Source of the DNA: Psychroserpens algicola
GTDB taxonomy: Bacteria; Bacteroidota; Bacteroidia; Flavobacteriales; Flavobacteriaceae
Assembly: GCF_014526325.1 (NCBI RefSeq)
Contig: NZ_JACNMJ010000001.1
Location: 434,001-498,000 of the forward strand
DNA: 64,000 nucleotides
Reading direction: 5' to 3'
The notes under the pieces are model-generated. The model was not told the DNA's origin, did no database searches, and saw only the letters and a program-made list of their open reading frames with translations. Both the position numbers and the translations under genes were made by a program. Shown piece after piece: positions 17,180-26,380 of the stretch (position 1 is the first letter of the stretch; every line of letters begins with the position of its first letter).

Positions 17180-19198
17180 TTAATTTTTGTAAGGTATAGT
17201 AATACTAACCTCGGTCCCTTCTTTTAATGTAGAGTTAAAATCGGCTTTTCCATTGACCTCTTTTACTCTAGAGTTTATGTTTTTGAGGCCAATTCCTTTT
17301 TTACTTTTATTGACATCAAACCCATCTCCATCATCAACTATCGATAAGCAAATTACATTATTTTTTAATTGAATGCTAATTTTTACGTCGTTTGCATTAG
17401 CATGTTTATAAATATTTTGAAGTGATTCTTGTATAATCCTGTAAATGTTGATTTTAGTTTTGTTGGGTACACCTTCCCAATTTATATCATCGGTGTAATT
17501 AAACGATGATTTGAGTTGATATGCTGCAGTTTGCTTTTCAATTAATTCTGAAACAATATCCATAAAACCAGAACCGGATACAAAATCGGTATTCAAATCA
17601 TGAGAAACTTTACGAATATCATTCTCAATACTCATAAGTTCTTTTATATATGTTGCTCTATTATTTATTGCTTCTTTCCCTTCTGAAAAATTCAAACTAT
17701 CTAAGCTCAGTCTGGTTCCGAAAAGTCGGCCTAAAATACCGTCGTGTAATTCTTCAGATATTCTTTTTTTCTCATTTGCTCGTGCTTCATCTACCTTATC
17801 TTGTTGTGATAACATGAGATTATAAATTTCCTCATTCGCTTTTTGCTGATCCTTTTCAAACTGTAGCTCTTTGTTTTTGGCACGTTGAGTTAAAATGATA
17901 TAAAGGAATAAAAAAGTACCCAACAAGGCTGCCGAAATAATTAACAACCACATTCGTTGCTGAGAAATTTTTTCGTTTTCTTCCTCTAATTCCTCAGTCT
18001 CTAATTCGATTCTGGCAAACTTATTTCTAACATTTCGCTCTACATTAAGTAAACTGTCACTGAGTCGGATATATTCATTTAAATACGCTTTTCCTTCTTC
18101 ACCTTCTTTTAATTTTGAAAGCACTTTAAGGGCATCTAACAAGATTTCATTAGAAGAGGTTTCTTTAGCAATTTTATAGGAAATGTTCACGTATTTTAAA
18201 GCCGAATCACTTTTCTTTTGCTGTAGATAAAACTTTGAAAGATCAATACTTATTGGAAGCTTTGTTAAATCATCATCAATACTATCACTTATGCGATACG
18301 CTTTTTTGAATAAGTTTTCAATAGCTTCATGATCTGAATGATTTGCAACAAATTTTGTGTAAGCTAAATTATCAATAACAAGCGGAAAAAACGTAGGATC
18401 AGCATCATTATACTCATCTTTTATATCAACTAAACCCTGATACAATTCTAAAGCTTTATCGTAATTGTTCTGCTTACGATACACAAATGCTTTATTGTTA
18501 ATCGTATAGATTTCATTGAAAAACCCATTATTGATATCTGCATTTATAGATTCTGCTCTATTATGATATTCAAGAGATTCGTCATAATGACCAAGTTTTA
18601 ATGATATAATACCCAGGAGATTATTAAGCATATATAATTGTTGCAAATTATATTGGCTTTTAGGAAATGTTTCAAATAATTTTAAAGCAGCAATAGCATT
18701 TTCTTCACTACTTATATAATCTTTTTCAGTTTCTTGTATATCTGAAATGGTCATTAAAATGTAAGCTTTGCTTTCTTCTGAACTGAGTTTATCGTATATT
18801 TTTATGGCTTTAGAATAATAAAAATAAGCACTATCATTGATGTTTTCATAATAGTAAGATTGTGCAATATTTTGGTAAGCTGAAGCAATTTCTAAAGAAT
18901 CCTTCAAACGAGATGCTAATTCTAAATTAGTTCGGTTTAATGATTTAAATGCATCATAATCGTCTACCTCAAAACTGAGCAAAGACAAGTTCTTTCTTGC
19001 TTTAAGTATTAAAGAATTAGCTTTTAATTGTTCTGCCAGCTCTAAAGAAGATTTGGCATAATGCATTCTATCATTAAATGGAATGCTATGGTCTTTCGAC
19101 AATTGAATTAAGCTATCTATTTTAGATATATTACGACCTGATTGCCCATTGCTATAAATTGAAAATAGAATAAAGGAATAAAAAAATAGAACTCTCAT
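17180..19198 (-). CDS. TPR-containing sensor histidine kinase (HisKA_3 type)
   Basis: The 672-residue protein has an N-terminal hydrophobic signal (about 1-18), six or more TPR-like helical pairs (about 30-390) that would be periplasmic, a membrane helix (about 402-424, WLLIISAALLGTFLFLYIIL), a HisKA_3 dimerisation helix with the phosphoacceptor in KRISEELHDGILGRL (His near 485), and a C-terminal ATPase domain (IQESLQNIYKHANA, VDDGDGFD, GIGLKNINSRV). It is the cognate kinase of the adjacent LuxR-type regulator. The TPR region probably binds a peptide or protein signal; the ligand is unknown. Confidence 0.95.
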   Translation of the reverse strand: MRVLFFYSFILFSIYSNGQSGRNISKIDSLIQLSKDHSIPFNDRMHYAKSSLELAEQLKANSLILKARKNLSLLSFEVDDYDAFKSLNRTNLELASRLKDSLEIASAYQNIAQSYYYENINDSAYFYYSKAIKIYDKLSSEESKAYILMTISDIQETEKDYISSEENAIAALKLFETFPKSQYNLQQLYMLNNLLGIISLKLGHYDESLEYHNRAESINADINNGFFNEIYTINNKAFVYRKQNNYDKALELYQGLVDIKDEYNDADPTFFPLVIDNLAYTKFVANHSDHEAIENLFKKAYRISDSIDDDLTKLPISIDLSKFYLQQKKSDSALKYVNISYKIAKETSSNEILLDALKVLSKLKEGEEGKAYLNEYIRLSDSLLNVERNVRNKFARIELETEELEEENEKISQQRMWLLIISAALLGTFLFLYIILTQRAKNKELQFEKDQQKANEEIYNLMLSQQDKVDEARANEKKRISEELHDGILGRLFGTRLSLDSLNFSEGKEAINNRATYIKELMSIENDIRKVSHDLNTDFVSGSGFMDIVSELIEKQTAAYQLKSSFNYTDDINWEGVPNKTKINIYRIIQESLQNIYKHANANDVKISIQLKNNVICLSIVDDGDGFDVNKSKKGIGLKNINSRVKEVNGKADFNSTLKEGTEVSITIPYKN

Positions 19199-19263
19199 TC
19201 AAATAATGCATCATTTAAGTAATTTCAAATTTAGCTTAAATAAATTGAATTCTAGACAGAAAA

Positions 19264-19300
19264 AGAAAAGCACTATCCCAAATTGAGATAGTGCTTTTCT
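19264..19300 (-). terminator. Intrinsic terminator after the small exported peptide gene
   Basis: A perfect 14-bp stem (AGAAAAGCACTATC / GATAGTGCTTTTCT) with a 9-nt loop, 20 bp downstream of the peptide stop. It separates that gene from the kinase gene on the same strand and supports it as its own transcription unit. Confidence 0.85.
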
Positions 19301-19320
19301 AAATTATTGTTAGAGTTGAC

Positions 19321-19497
19321 TTATAAGCCTGCTGGAGGCAAAGTTTTAGATTTTTTAGCATGAGCCATTAAATCATAAGTCGATGTGTTTTTCTTAATAG
19401 TAGTTACTTCTTCTTTAATAACCTCAGAACTAGATTGTCCAGAGACTGTTAATAATAGTACAGCAAGTAGTAGGAAAGTAATTTTTAGAGCTTTCAT
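19321..19497 (-). CDS. Small exported peptide
   Basis: The ATG at 19497 gives 58 residues: a clear signal peptide (MKALKITFLLLAVLLLTVSGQ) followed by a mature peptide of about 38 residues ending in AKKSKTLPPAGL. An ATG three codons upstream is possible. I recognise no family. A strong terminator lies 20 bp past the stop, and the gene is next to, and upstream of, the TPR histidine kinase, so it could be a ligand or a target of that system; this is only positional inference. Confidence 0.6.
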   Translation of the reverse strand: MKALKITFLLLAVLLLTVSGQSSSEVIKEEVTTIKKNTSTYDLMAHAKKSKTLPPAGL

Positions 19498-19801
19498 GTT
19501 AATCATTTTAGGGATTTATATTCAATTTAATTATGTTAATACCAAAACAGCATCAAAAATGCCAGTTCGAGGGAAGAATGGATTATTAACTTTAAAGCAT
19601 AAATATGCCTGTAAAAATTGAGGGAAATATAAAATGGATAATTAAAAGTACCTTAATAAGAGATTTTAGGGGCTTAAGAAGGACTTCAAACATACTACTT
19701 TTTAGAAGATAAACAAAAATAAATCCGATTAAATGTATATTTATACCGTTAAAATGCTAAATAACGAAGTTTTATTGTTAATTACTTGTTGATAACTATC
19801 A
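19498..19801. other. Intergenic region, no supported gene
   Basis: About 300 bp of AT-rich sequence. It must hold the promoter of the small exported peptide gene on the minus strand and the 3' untranslated part of the lipoprotein gene, but I see no clear TAnnTTTG box with a -33 partner, no strong hairpin and no convincing frame. Confidence 0.5.
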
Positions 19802-20563
19802 CTATTGTACGTTTGGATTGAAAGGTGCAGCATCTTGATTATCTGGTGTGCCATCTAAATCTGAGTCTCTAACATCATCAGAAATTACTAATAATTGCCA
19901 ATGTAATGGCAAATAGGTTTCCATGATTAGATTGTCATACTCTGTTGTTGGACCAGATGCTAAGGTTACAGAAACAAATGTATTGCCAAGGCTAGGCATA
20001 AAATGAGTTTGAACAATAAGCAAAGCTGTAAAATTTCCGAAGCGAATCAAACGTGCGCCAAACGTTGTTGGAAAACCAAACTCATTGGTTTGTTGTGTTG
20101 TGGTACAAAGTACTTCTGGAGTTCCATTAAATCCATGAAATTGCATGATCTGATTCAACTCAAAAGCAACGACATCATTAATTGGTATTTGTCCAATTAA
20201 CGGACTTGAGGGAATATACCTCCAAACCACATTATTATCAGTTCTAAATACATTAACACCTATAGTCCCAGTTTGTTGGTCTGTAATTTCTTGAGCAACA
20301 TAACCTTGAGGCATGGTAAAACCTAAAGCCGGATACTGTGGATGAATAAATTGCTGACCAGGATTTGCAATAGTTGGTATTTGAGCCAAAGGCGTAGGTA
20401 AACTATGACCACTATCCCAGTACACTGCTGTAGGTCCTGAAATACCATTACATATTTGAGAGTTGAACTGATTTAACTGTTGATTGCCTCCATCATCATT
20501 AATGCTACAGGCACACAAAAAGGAAACAATGGCTAGTAAAATAATATATCTAAATGCTTTCAT
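19802..20563 (-). CDS. Hypothetical lipoprotein with a C-terminal calcium-binding-like tail
   Basis: The ATG at 20563 gives a lipoprotein signal (MKAFRYIILLAIVSFLCAC, Cys19); a longer start at 20584 is less likely. The 253-residue protein has no recognised enzyme motif. It is rich in Gln, Pro and Thr and ends with DVRDSDLDGTPDNQDAAPFNP, a thrombospondin type 3-like DxDxDG loop. No close neighbour shares its operon. Function unknown. Confidence 0.8.
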   Translation of the reverse strand: MKAFRYIILLAIVSFLCACSINDDGGNQQLNQFNSQICNGISGPTAVYWDSGHSLPTPLAQIPTIANPGQQFIHPQYPALGFTMPQGYVAQEITDQQTGTIGVNVFRTDNNVVWRYIPSSPLIGQIPINDVVAFELNQIMQFHGFNGTPEVLCTTTQQTNEFGFPTTFGARLIRFGNFTALLIVQTHFMPSLGNTFVSVTLASGPTTEYDNLIMETYLPLHWQLLVISDDVRDSDLDGTPDNQDAAPFNPNVQ

Positions 20564-20744
20564 GATGTCATAGTTTTTAATCACATCGAAAGGCTATAGA
20601 AATGTCATCACTTATTTAAATCAAAAATGTGCTACTAGAAATTTAAAAAAACTACGTTTTTAAGCATTATTTAAATGTCGAGTTCTAATACCTGATTCAC
20701 AATAGTTTACTAAATTTGAGTGATCAAGACTTTGAATTTTAAAA

Positions 20745-22232
20745 ATGAATACATCAGATACCTTCAAAAACATTATTGGATTAGCTGCTAGTGCTGGACT
20801 AACATTAGCTACAACATCGGGTTCAAATGTTTTAATGAGTCTTGTAAATACTGTTGCTGGAGGAATCTTAGGCAACTATGTAAACGATCTTAATTATAAC
20901 AAAGTAAAAGGGTTAATCCAAGGCATAGATCCAGAAGATCTTAATCATGATATTAAAAAGTTAATTATTAAAGCAATAGAAAACACTATAAAATTAATAG
21001 CGTTTTCCTATAACAAAAAGTATTTCTTAGCGGATTACCAAAAATTAAAATTAGATAATTTTGAAAAAAAATTACTTAATGAGTTAAAAGCTTTAAAAAG
21101 TACCATTTACAATCATGAAGATTCCATTTATCAAAAAATAGAAAACCCTGAAAATGCAGAAGATCTTTTCAATTTATTTAAAATTTCAACAGAAGATTTT
21201 CCAAGCATCCATTCAAAATATCCTTTTGGAGTGTACTTTAAAGAACAATTCATTCCAATGCTACAATTATGTTTTGGAGAATTATTAAAGGATGAGAAAA
21301 ATAGACCTGCACTCATAGCATATCAACGCGAAATTTATCAAACTTTAGATAGTAAACTAAACCAAACTATTGCTCAAAACGATTTAATTTTAGCAAAGCT
21401 AGAATCTCCTAATGATAATTCTCAATTAGAGAAATATAATGAATCATTAACCCTTGCTAGAGCAGAAATATCTTCTAAAAAAAATACAGACATACTTCTT
21501 CCAGAATTTGAAGAAGAAATTAAACGATATTTTGAAACTTTAACTACTGATATCTCTTATATAAAAGATGGCATAGAAGATATTCGGGTTAATATAAAAG
21601 ATAATTGGTTATCAAAACATAAAGTATATGTAGCTTTTATAAGTATAATTGTTTTAGCAATCTTTGGATTTATAGGCCATACTTATTACTCTCAACCCAT
21701 AAATACATCTGTTATTTTACATCAAAACCCAAAGTATGTCATTAATGATAATTACCCAATGTTAGGGAAAGAAAAAAACCCAGAAGTCCTATTCTATTTT
21801 GATAATGAAAAAAAGCTTAGAAAATATACTGAAGATGGCATAGCATTAACTGAAATAGATAAAAAATACTTGAGTAAGCCTATCAAAATAGAACTGATTG
21901 ACCCTTATTGGAAGTTTTCTAAAGACAGTTGTTTGTTGCAGGATAATACCACTACTATATATGTGGAGCCAAATAGTAAATTGTCACAATTAAAAGGCAC
22001 CATAATATCATATATAAACAATGAAAGAGTTATTATTGATAGCGCATTAGTGAAACTAGATGGTCATAATATTTCTACATATACAGACCAGAATGGAAAA
22101 TTTTTAATTGAGATCCCAATAGACTTAAGAAAGCCATTTCAGAATATTACAATAAAAAAAGAAGCATTTGAGACTTTGCCAATTAATTGGTTTCCAAATG
22201 TTGACAAGCCTATTAGAATTTATAAAAGATGA
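20745..22232 (+). CDS. Membrane protein with helical cytoplasmic N-terminus and CarboxypepD_reg-like C-terminus
   Basis: A 495-residue protein of no family I can name. Residues 8-45 are Gly/Ala-rich and amphipathic (GLAASAGLTLATTSG, VNTVAGGILGNYV). A long helical region follows to about 290, including YFKEQFIPMLQLCFGELLKD, a stretch that reminds me of the region before the NTPase domain in bacterial STAND proteins. A single membrane helix (about 294-312) leads to a periplasmic part whose end (about 417-475, LKGTIISYINNERVIIDSALVKLDG and YTDQNGKFLIEIP) looks like a carboxypeptidase-regulatory beta-sandwich. There is no P-loop. A -7 box TAAATTTG lies at 20711-20718. The stop overlaps the next ATG (ATGA). 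Confidence 0.8.
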   Translation: MNTSDTFKNIIGLAASAGLTLATTSGSNVLMSLVNTVAGGILGNYVNDLNYNKVKGLIQGIDPEDLNHDIKKLIIKAIENTIKLIAFSYNKKYFLADYQKLKLDNFEKKLLNELKALKSTIYNHEDSIYQKIENPENAEDLFNLFKISTEDFPSIHSKYPFGVYFKEQFIPMLQLCFGELLKDEKNRPALIAYQREIYQTLDSKLNQTIAQNDLILAKLESPNDNSQLEKYNESLTLARAEISSKKNTDILLPEFEEEIKRYFETLTTDISYIKDGIEDIRVNIKDNWLSKHKVYVAFISIIVLAIFGFIGHTYYSQPINTSVILHQNPKYVINDNYPMLGKEKNPEVLFYFDNEKKLRKYTEDGIALTEIDKKYLSKPIKIELIDPYWKFSKDSCLLQDNTTTIYVEPNSKLSQLKGTIISYINNERVIIDSALVKLDGHNISTYTDQNGKFLIEIPIDLRKPFQNITIKKEAFETLPINWFPNVDKPIRIYKR

Positions 22233-24478
22233 AAGTATTGTTTAAAATCCTTCTTCTGCTTCATATTAATTTTATAATTGGTCAAAGTGTTTTAGGGGAA
22301 AAAGTATATTTAAAAGGACATGTGTATTTAATTAATAGTGGATCTTCTGTGATTGAAGGTATAACTGTTAATTCTTCCGATACAAATGCTGATATTACTG
22401 ACGGGCTTGGTGAATTTATTTTAGAGTTTAACAAACTTAATCCTGGAGATACAACCTCTGTATTTATTGGAGATTCAATAAAAACCAATGTTGCATTAGA
22501 CAAATATAATGACGAATACGAATTAGTAAATCCTAATACATATAAAATAGTTGTATTATCGAAAAGCACTATTGAAGTTCCTTTAAAACTAACTGTTGCA
22601 AGGAAAGGATATATTGAAAGAGAAGCGCAAAAGGTATATTTAACTCTAAAAAAGCATGTTGATAAAAAGCTAGAAATTGAACAACAAAAAATCTTGAAAC
22701 TCGAAGCTGAAAATATCGTTTCTCAAGATTCAATTTTAAAGTTAAATCATCAATTACAGAATTTTAAAACCATTAACGATTCAATAGCGCTCCACAATAC
22801 ATCACTTAAAATAGCAAGTTTTAACCGAGATGGTGCAGAAGAATCTGTCAAAAAAGCTTTAACACAGCTAAGAGCAAATAGAGACATTGAAGCGGCATTA
22901 AAAGAGCTTAATCCTCATTTGTCAAACTCTCAAATAAAGCAAAATTTGAAGAGTAATGAACAAGCTTTTGAGGCGCTTGAACTCAGATCTAGATTACTGT
23001 TATCTGATTTAAAAGTCAATCAAGCAATAGACCAATATAAACTGATGATAGAAACTCTATCAGCAGACGAAAGTGCTTATACCTATAAACTTATTGATTA
23101 CATTTCTATGTTAGGAATTTTACTAAACCGAAATTTAAAACATGCCGAAGCAGAAGAATACTTAAAATATGGCCTTAGTTTATTTGACAAACACAATCTT
23201 TCTAAAACCCAAGAGTCTAGATTAAGTATCCTTCTAGACTTGGGTAAAAGTCTTTGTGAACAATCCAAAAAACAAGAAACGATTAAAACCTACAATGAGG
23301 GCATTAGAACTATACAGTCTAAATCGAAACCAGATGAATTTGATGACTTTAACATGGTACGATTTGAAATTGGTTTAGCCGAAGTTAGTCTCAATCAAGA
23401 TGCTACATCCGTTAAAATGATGAAAAAAATCAGAAAAACGATTTCAAGTTATGATGATGAATTGAACGACATGTTTGGTGAGGATATACATAAAATAACA
23501 AACAAAATGCTATTAGCTATGCAATTAGCTGTGAAAGATAATCGAAAAAAAGCTGAAAGCCTTTTACTAGAAATACTTTATGATCTTAAGATTATTATAG
23601 AACTAGAAAAAAAGAACCCAACAAAATACAACCCTTTGGGAGTAAGTCTTGAGCCTCTGGCAAGTTCTATACTCGTTTCTCTAGCCAGACTTAAAATAGA
23701 AGAAAAGAAAACATTTGAAGCTATTGATTTATATGAAGAATCGATTCCTTATTTTCAAACTCAAATAAATAAAGCCAATCGACCTAAGGACTATATGGAT
23801 TTATCAGAAGTTTATGGCCAATTGGCATACATCAACTACAGTTTACTTGAAAGAAATTTAGCTTTAGAATTTTTAACTAAAGCAGAAAGCTATGCCTTTA
23901 AATGTTCTGAAATTTTAAATTATCTTAAATCAGAACAAATAAATGTAGGTTACCGTTCCGTAAGATTAAATATTATAGATAAAAATATTAGCGACTTTAA
24001 AACTAATAATACAGATTTAATTGAATCTTTAAACCAATTAGAACAACTTGAGACCAGTATCAATAGTAGTGATGATCTAGTTTTTAAGTTAAATGCTCAG
24101 CAAAACAAGGTTCAAATTAGAATTACACTTGATGAAAATTATAAGACAGAAAGATTTAAAAACCTTTTAGCGTCTGAGTATGGAGGATTATCTTGGCATG
24201 CACTTGAAGCTAAAGAATTTGAATTAGCCGAAACTAGTGCAAAAAAAGGCTTAGCAATCAATAGTACTGAACAATGGATTTACACCAATTTAGCTTTAGC
24301 TTACCTCTTCCAAGGAAAAATTAAAGATGCAAAACAAATTTATAAATCCTTAAAAAACGAAATATATGATGGGGAGACGACTTATAAAGATATATTTCTT
24401 CAAGATTTAGAAGATTTAAAGCACTTAGGCATTAAAAAGAAACATCTATCTGAGGTTTATAAAATACTTTCTAATTAA
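22229..24478 (+). CDS. Periplasmic TPR protein with N-terminal beta-sandwich and coiled coil
   Basis: The 749-residue protein has a signal peptide (about 1-19), a CarboxypepD_reg-like domain (about 25-130; SSVIEGITVNSSDTNADITDGLGEFIL), a coiled coil (about 145-190; VDKKLEIEQQKILKLEAE) and then TPR-like helical pairs to the C-terminus (for example AEEYLKYGLSLFDKH, TFEAIDLYEESIPYF, FELAETSAKKGLAINS). It overlaps the upstream membrane-protein gene by 4 bp and shares a beta-sandwich type with it, so the two products probably meet in the periplasm. I do not recognise the system. Confidence 0.82.
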   Translation: MKVLFKILLLLHINFIIGQSVLGEKVYLKGHVYLINSGSSVIEGITVNSSDTNADITDGLGEFILEFNKLNPGDTTSVFIGDSIKTNVALDKYNDEYELVNPNTYKIVVLSKSTIEVPLKLTVARKGYIEREAQKVYLTLKKHVDKKLEIEQQKILKLEAENIVSQDSILKLNHQLQNFKTINDSIALHNTSLKIASFNRDGAEESVKKALTQLRANRDIEAALKELNPHLSNSQIKQNLKSNEQAFEALELRSRLLLSDLKVNQAIDQYKLMIETLSADESAYTYKLIDYISMLGILLNRNLKHAEAEEYLKYGLSLFDKHNLSKTQESRLSILLDLGKSLCEQSKKQETIKTYNEGIRTIQSKSKPDEFDDFNMVRFEIGLAEVSLNQDATSVKMMKKIRKTISSYDDELNDMFGEDIHKITNKMLLAMQLAVKDNRKKAESLLLEILYDLKIIIELEKKNPTKYNPLGVSLEPLASSILVSLARLKIEEKKTFEAIDLYEESIPYFQTQINKANRPKDYMDLSEVYGQLAYINYSLLERNLALEFLTKAESYAFKCSEILNYLKSEQINVGYRSVRLNIIDKNISDFKTNNTDLIESLNQLEQLETSINSSDDLVFKLNAQQNKVQIRITLDENYKTERFKNLLASEYGGLSWHALEAKEFELAETSAKKGLAINSTEQWIYTNLALAYLFQGKIKDAKQIYKSLKNEIYDGETTYKDIFLQDLEDLKHLGIKKKHLSEVYKILSN

Positions 24479-24545
24479 AAAGTTTTTAAAACAAAAAAGC
24501 ATCCCGATTTTCAATTAAGAAAAAAGGAAAGCTTCTCATCGGTAA

Positions 24546-24600
24546 GAACTCAACAACATTGAGTATCTCACAACTCTCAGGTTGCCCTGAGAACAACACA
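24546..24600. repeat. Degenerate paired-hairpin repeat (uncertain copy)
   Basis: Two small hairpins, CTCAA-CAACA-TTGAG and CTCAGG-TTGC-CCTGAG, flank an ATCTCA motif. The layout (hairpin, ATCTCA, hairpin) matches the clearer elements at 35848-35918 and 53322-53402, but the sequence has drifted. Confidence 0.35.
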
Positions 24601-24616
24601 ACATCTTGTCATTGCT

Positions 24617-24650
24617 AAAAAAAAGCCCTAATGTATTAGAGCTTCCTTTT
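24617..24650 (-). terminator. Terminator of tRNA-Asp
   Basis: On the minus strand, AAGCTCTAAT and ATTAGGGCTT form a stem (one G-U pair, short loop) followed by a run of eight T. It begins 14 bp after the tRNA 3' end and fits an intrinsic terminator. Confidence 0.8.
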
Positions 24651-24663
24651 TTGCAATTTTTAG

Positions 24664-24737
24664 CGGTCTGGACGGGACTCGAACCCGCGACCTTCGCCGT
24701 GACAGGGCGACATTCTAACCAACTGAACTACCAGACC
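24664..24737 (-). tRNA. tRNA-Asp (GTC)
   Basis: A complete 74-nt cloverleaf on the minus strand: acceptor stem GGTCTGG / CCAGACC, D-loop AGTTCAGTTGGTTAGA, anticodon arm CGCCCTGTCACGGCG with anticodon GTC, T-arm GCGGGTTCGAGTCCCGT and discriminator G, all typical of tRNA-Asp. CCA is not encoded. The gene borders the unrecognised two-gene operon at 20745-24478. Confidence 0.96.
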
Positions 24738-24814
24738 GTTGCTTTATTGCGAGGGCAAATATACATTCGATTTTTAATATCACAAACATTTTGTAAAGAA
24801 TTTTGACAAAAAAT

Positions 24815-25744
24815 TTAAATAAACTTTTGTCGCTCTACCATGTAAGTCGTTAAGATTTTATCAAAGGGTTTATTGATATCGGCTTCCACGTATTTAATTT
24901 GGTATTGACCACATTTTAACCGTATGCTCTTAAAGTAATCATCTACAGCACTTTCGTAACCCTCTTTTACTGTATCTGGATATAAATTAATATACTCATT
25001 AGTCTCTACATCAATAAACCGTTTGGGTGTATTATCAAAGTCAAACTTGAGCTCTTTGTTTTTATCTATCACATGAAATAAAACCACTTCATGCTTGTTG
25101 TACTTTAAATGTCGTAACGCTTCAAATAATTTCACCTCATCGGTTGCCGTTTGAAACATATCTGTAAAAAAGAAAATTAACGAACGTCTATGAATATTTT
25201 CAGCAATTTGATGTAAATAAGTATACGTTTCTGTTTGCTTATTCACTTGCTTTGACATCACCATATTACTCAATTCAGCTAATAACATCTGATGGTGACG
25301 TTCGCTTCCCTTTTCTGGTGCGTAATAATCATAAGCATCACTATAAATACTTAAGCCTACAGCATCACGCTGTTTCTTTAAAATATGCATTAATGAGGCA
25401 GATGCTAAAGCAGAAAAACCAATCTTATTTAACTTAGAAATACTAAAATCCTTGAGCTCTGGATAATGCATCGAACTACTGTTGTCTATAATTAAATGAC
25501 AACGTAAGTTGGTTTCATCATCATAGCGTTTGGTATAAAGTTTATCGGTTTTAGCGTATAACTTCCAGTCAATATGTCGCGTGCTTTCGCCTTGATTATA
25601 AATTTTGTGTTCGGCAAACTCTGCAGAGAATCCGTGAAACGGACTCTTATGCATTCCAGCAATAAACCCTTCCACGACTTGCTTGGCAAGTAGCTCTAAG
25701 TTTTTAAAGCCGCCTGCTTTATTAAGTTCTGCCTGTAAATTCAT
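24815..25744 (-). CDS. DUF58 domain protein
   Basis: A 309-residue DUF58 protein. It has the family core GESTRHIDWKLYAKTDKLYTKRYDDETNL, then a von Willebrand A-like start with a MIDAS-type DxSxS motif (IIDNSSSMHYPE; Asp and Ser near residues 88-92). No membrane segment is seen. In many bacteria DUF58 proteins sit with MoxR AAA ATPases and VWA membrane proteins; none of these is in this window. It lies 4 bp after clpP on the same strand. Confidence 0.9.
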   Translation of the reverse strand: MNLQAELNKAGGFKNLELLAKQVVEGFIAGMHKSPFHGFSAEFAEHKIYNQGESTRHIDWKLYAKTDKLYTKRYDDETNLRCHLIIDNSSSMHYPELKDFSISKLNKIGFSALASASLMHILKKQRDAVGLSIYSDAYDYYAPEKGSERHHQMLLAELSNMVMSKQVNKQTETYTYLHQIAENIHRRSLIFFFTDMFQTATDEVKLFEALRHLKYNKHEVVLFHVIDKNKELKFDFDNTPKRFIDVETNEYINLYPDTVKEGYESAVDDYFKSIRLKCGQYQIKYVEADINKPFDKILTTYMVERQKFI

Positions 25745-25748
25745 TTGA

Positions 25749-26294
25749 TTATTTTAAAATCCCATCTACGATGCCATAGGCTTTAGATTCTTCAGCACCC
25801 ATCCAATGGTCACGATTAAAATCTTTCATTACCTTTTCAACATCTTGCCCACAGTTGTCTGCTAAAATTTGAGCACTTAATTCTTTTGTCTTTAAAATTT
25901 CCTGAGCTGTAATTTCTATATCACTTGCTTGTCCGCGAGCACCACCACTTGGTTGATGAATCATCACTCTGGCATGTGGCTGAATAAATCGTTTGCCTTT
26001 GGTTCCAACAGATAACAAAATAGAACCCATCGAAGCTGCCAAACCTGTGCAAATGGTAGACACATCACTATTTAACGACTTGATACAGTCATACATCGCA
26101 AATCCTGAAGTGACATAACCTCCCGGACTATTGATATACAAATGAATATCTTTCGTTTCTAACGCGTCTAAATACAATAAACGATCAATCACATGTTTAG
26201 CCGATTTATCATCTACCATACCCCAAAGAAACACCTTTCGGTCTTCTAATAATTTACTATCTATTAAGTCTTGTGCTTTTGTTTGCTTACTCAT
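25749..26294 (-). CDS. clpP: ATP-dependent Clp protease proteolytic subunit (ClpP-like)
   Basis: A 181-residue serine peptidase with the ClpP pattern INSPGGYVTSGFAMYD, the nucleophile Ser88 in GLAASMGS, His113 in VMIHQPSGG and the acidic residue in NRDHWMGAEES near 162. ClpP forms tetradecameric chambers fed by a AAA+ unfoldase. No clpX or clpA is adjacent, and the protein is shorter than many ClpP with propeptides, so it may be a second paralogue; that cannot be settled from this window. Confidence 0.9.
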   Translation of the reverse strand: MSKQTKAQDLIDSKLLEDRKVFLWGMVDDKSAKHVIDRLLYLDALETKDIHLYINSPGGYVTSGFAMYDCIKSLNSDVSTICTGLAASMGSILLSVGTKGKRFIQPHARVMIHQPSGGARGQASDIEITAQEILKTKELSAQILADNCGQDVEKVMKDFNRDHWMGAEESKAYGIVDGILK

Positions 26295-26330
26295 ACATTA
26301 TAATTTTAGTTAAAAATAAAAAAAGGTTCA

Positions 26331-26349
26331 CCATAATGGCAAACCTTTT
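26331..26349 (-). terminator. Terminator between trxA and clpP
   Basis: Minus-strand arms AAAAGGTT and AACCTTTT enclose a short region that can pair further (GCC / GGT), followed by a T-rich run. It lies about 30 bp past the thioredoxin stop. Confidence 0.65.
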
Positions 26350-26380
26350 ATCATTTCTTTTAGATTATATCTAATAATTC

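Noticed and set aside
20660-20875. Minus-strand frame and a short ACTCGA-containing stretch near 20685 that weakly resembles the tRNA-Asp 3' end, as an att remnant
   Set aside because: Only about 6-8 bases match in a row and there is no integrase; not enough to call an attachment site. The frame overlaps the start of the supported plus-strand gene.
24606-24806. Plus-strand open frame reading WTGLEPATFAVTGRHSNQ across the tRNA
   Set aside because: It is the antisense reading of tRNA-Asp and its terminator, a well-known false protein in annotations.
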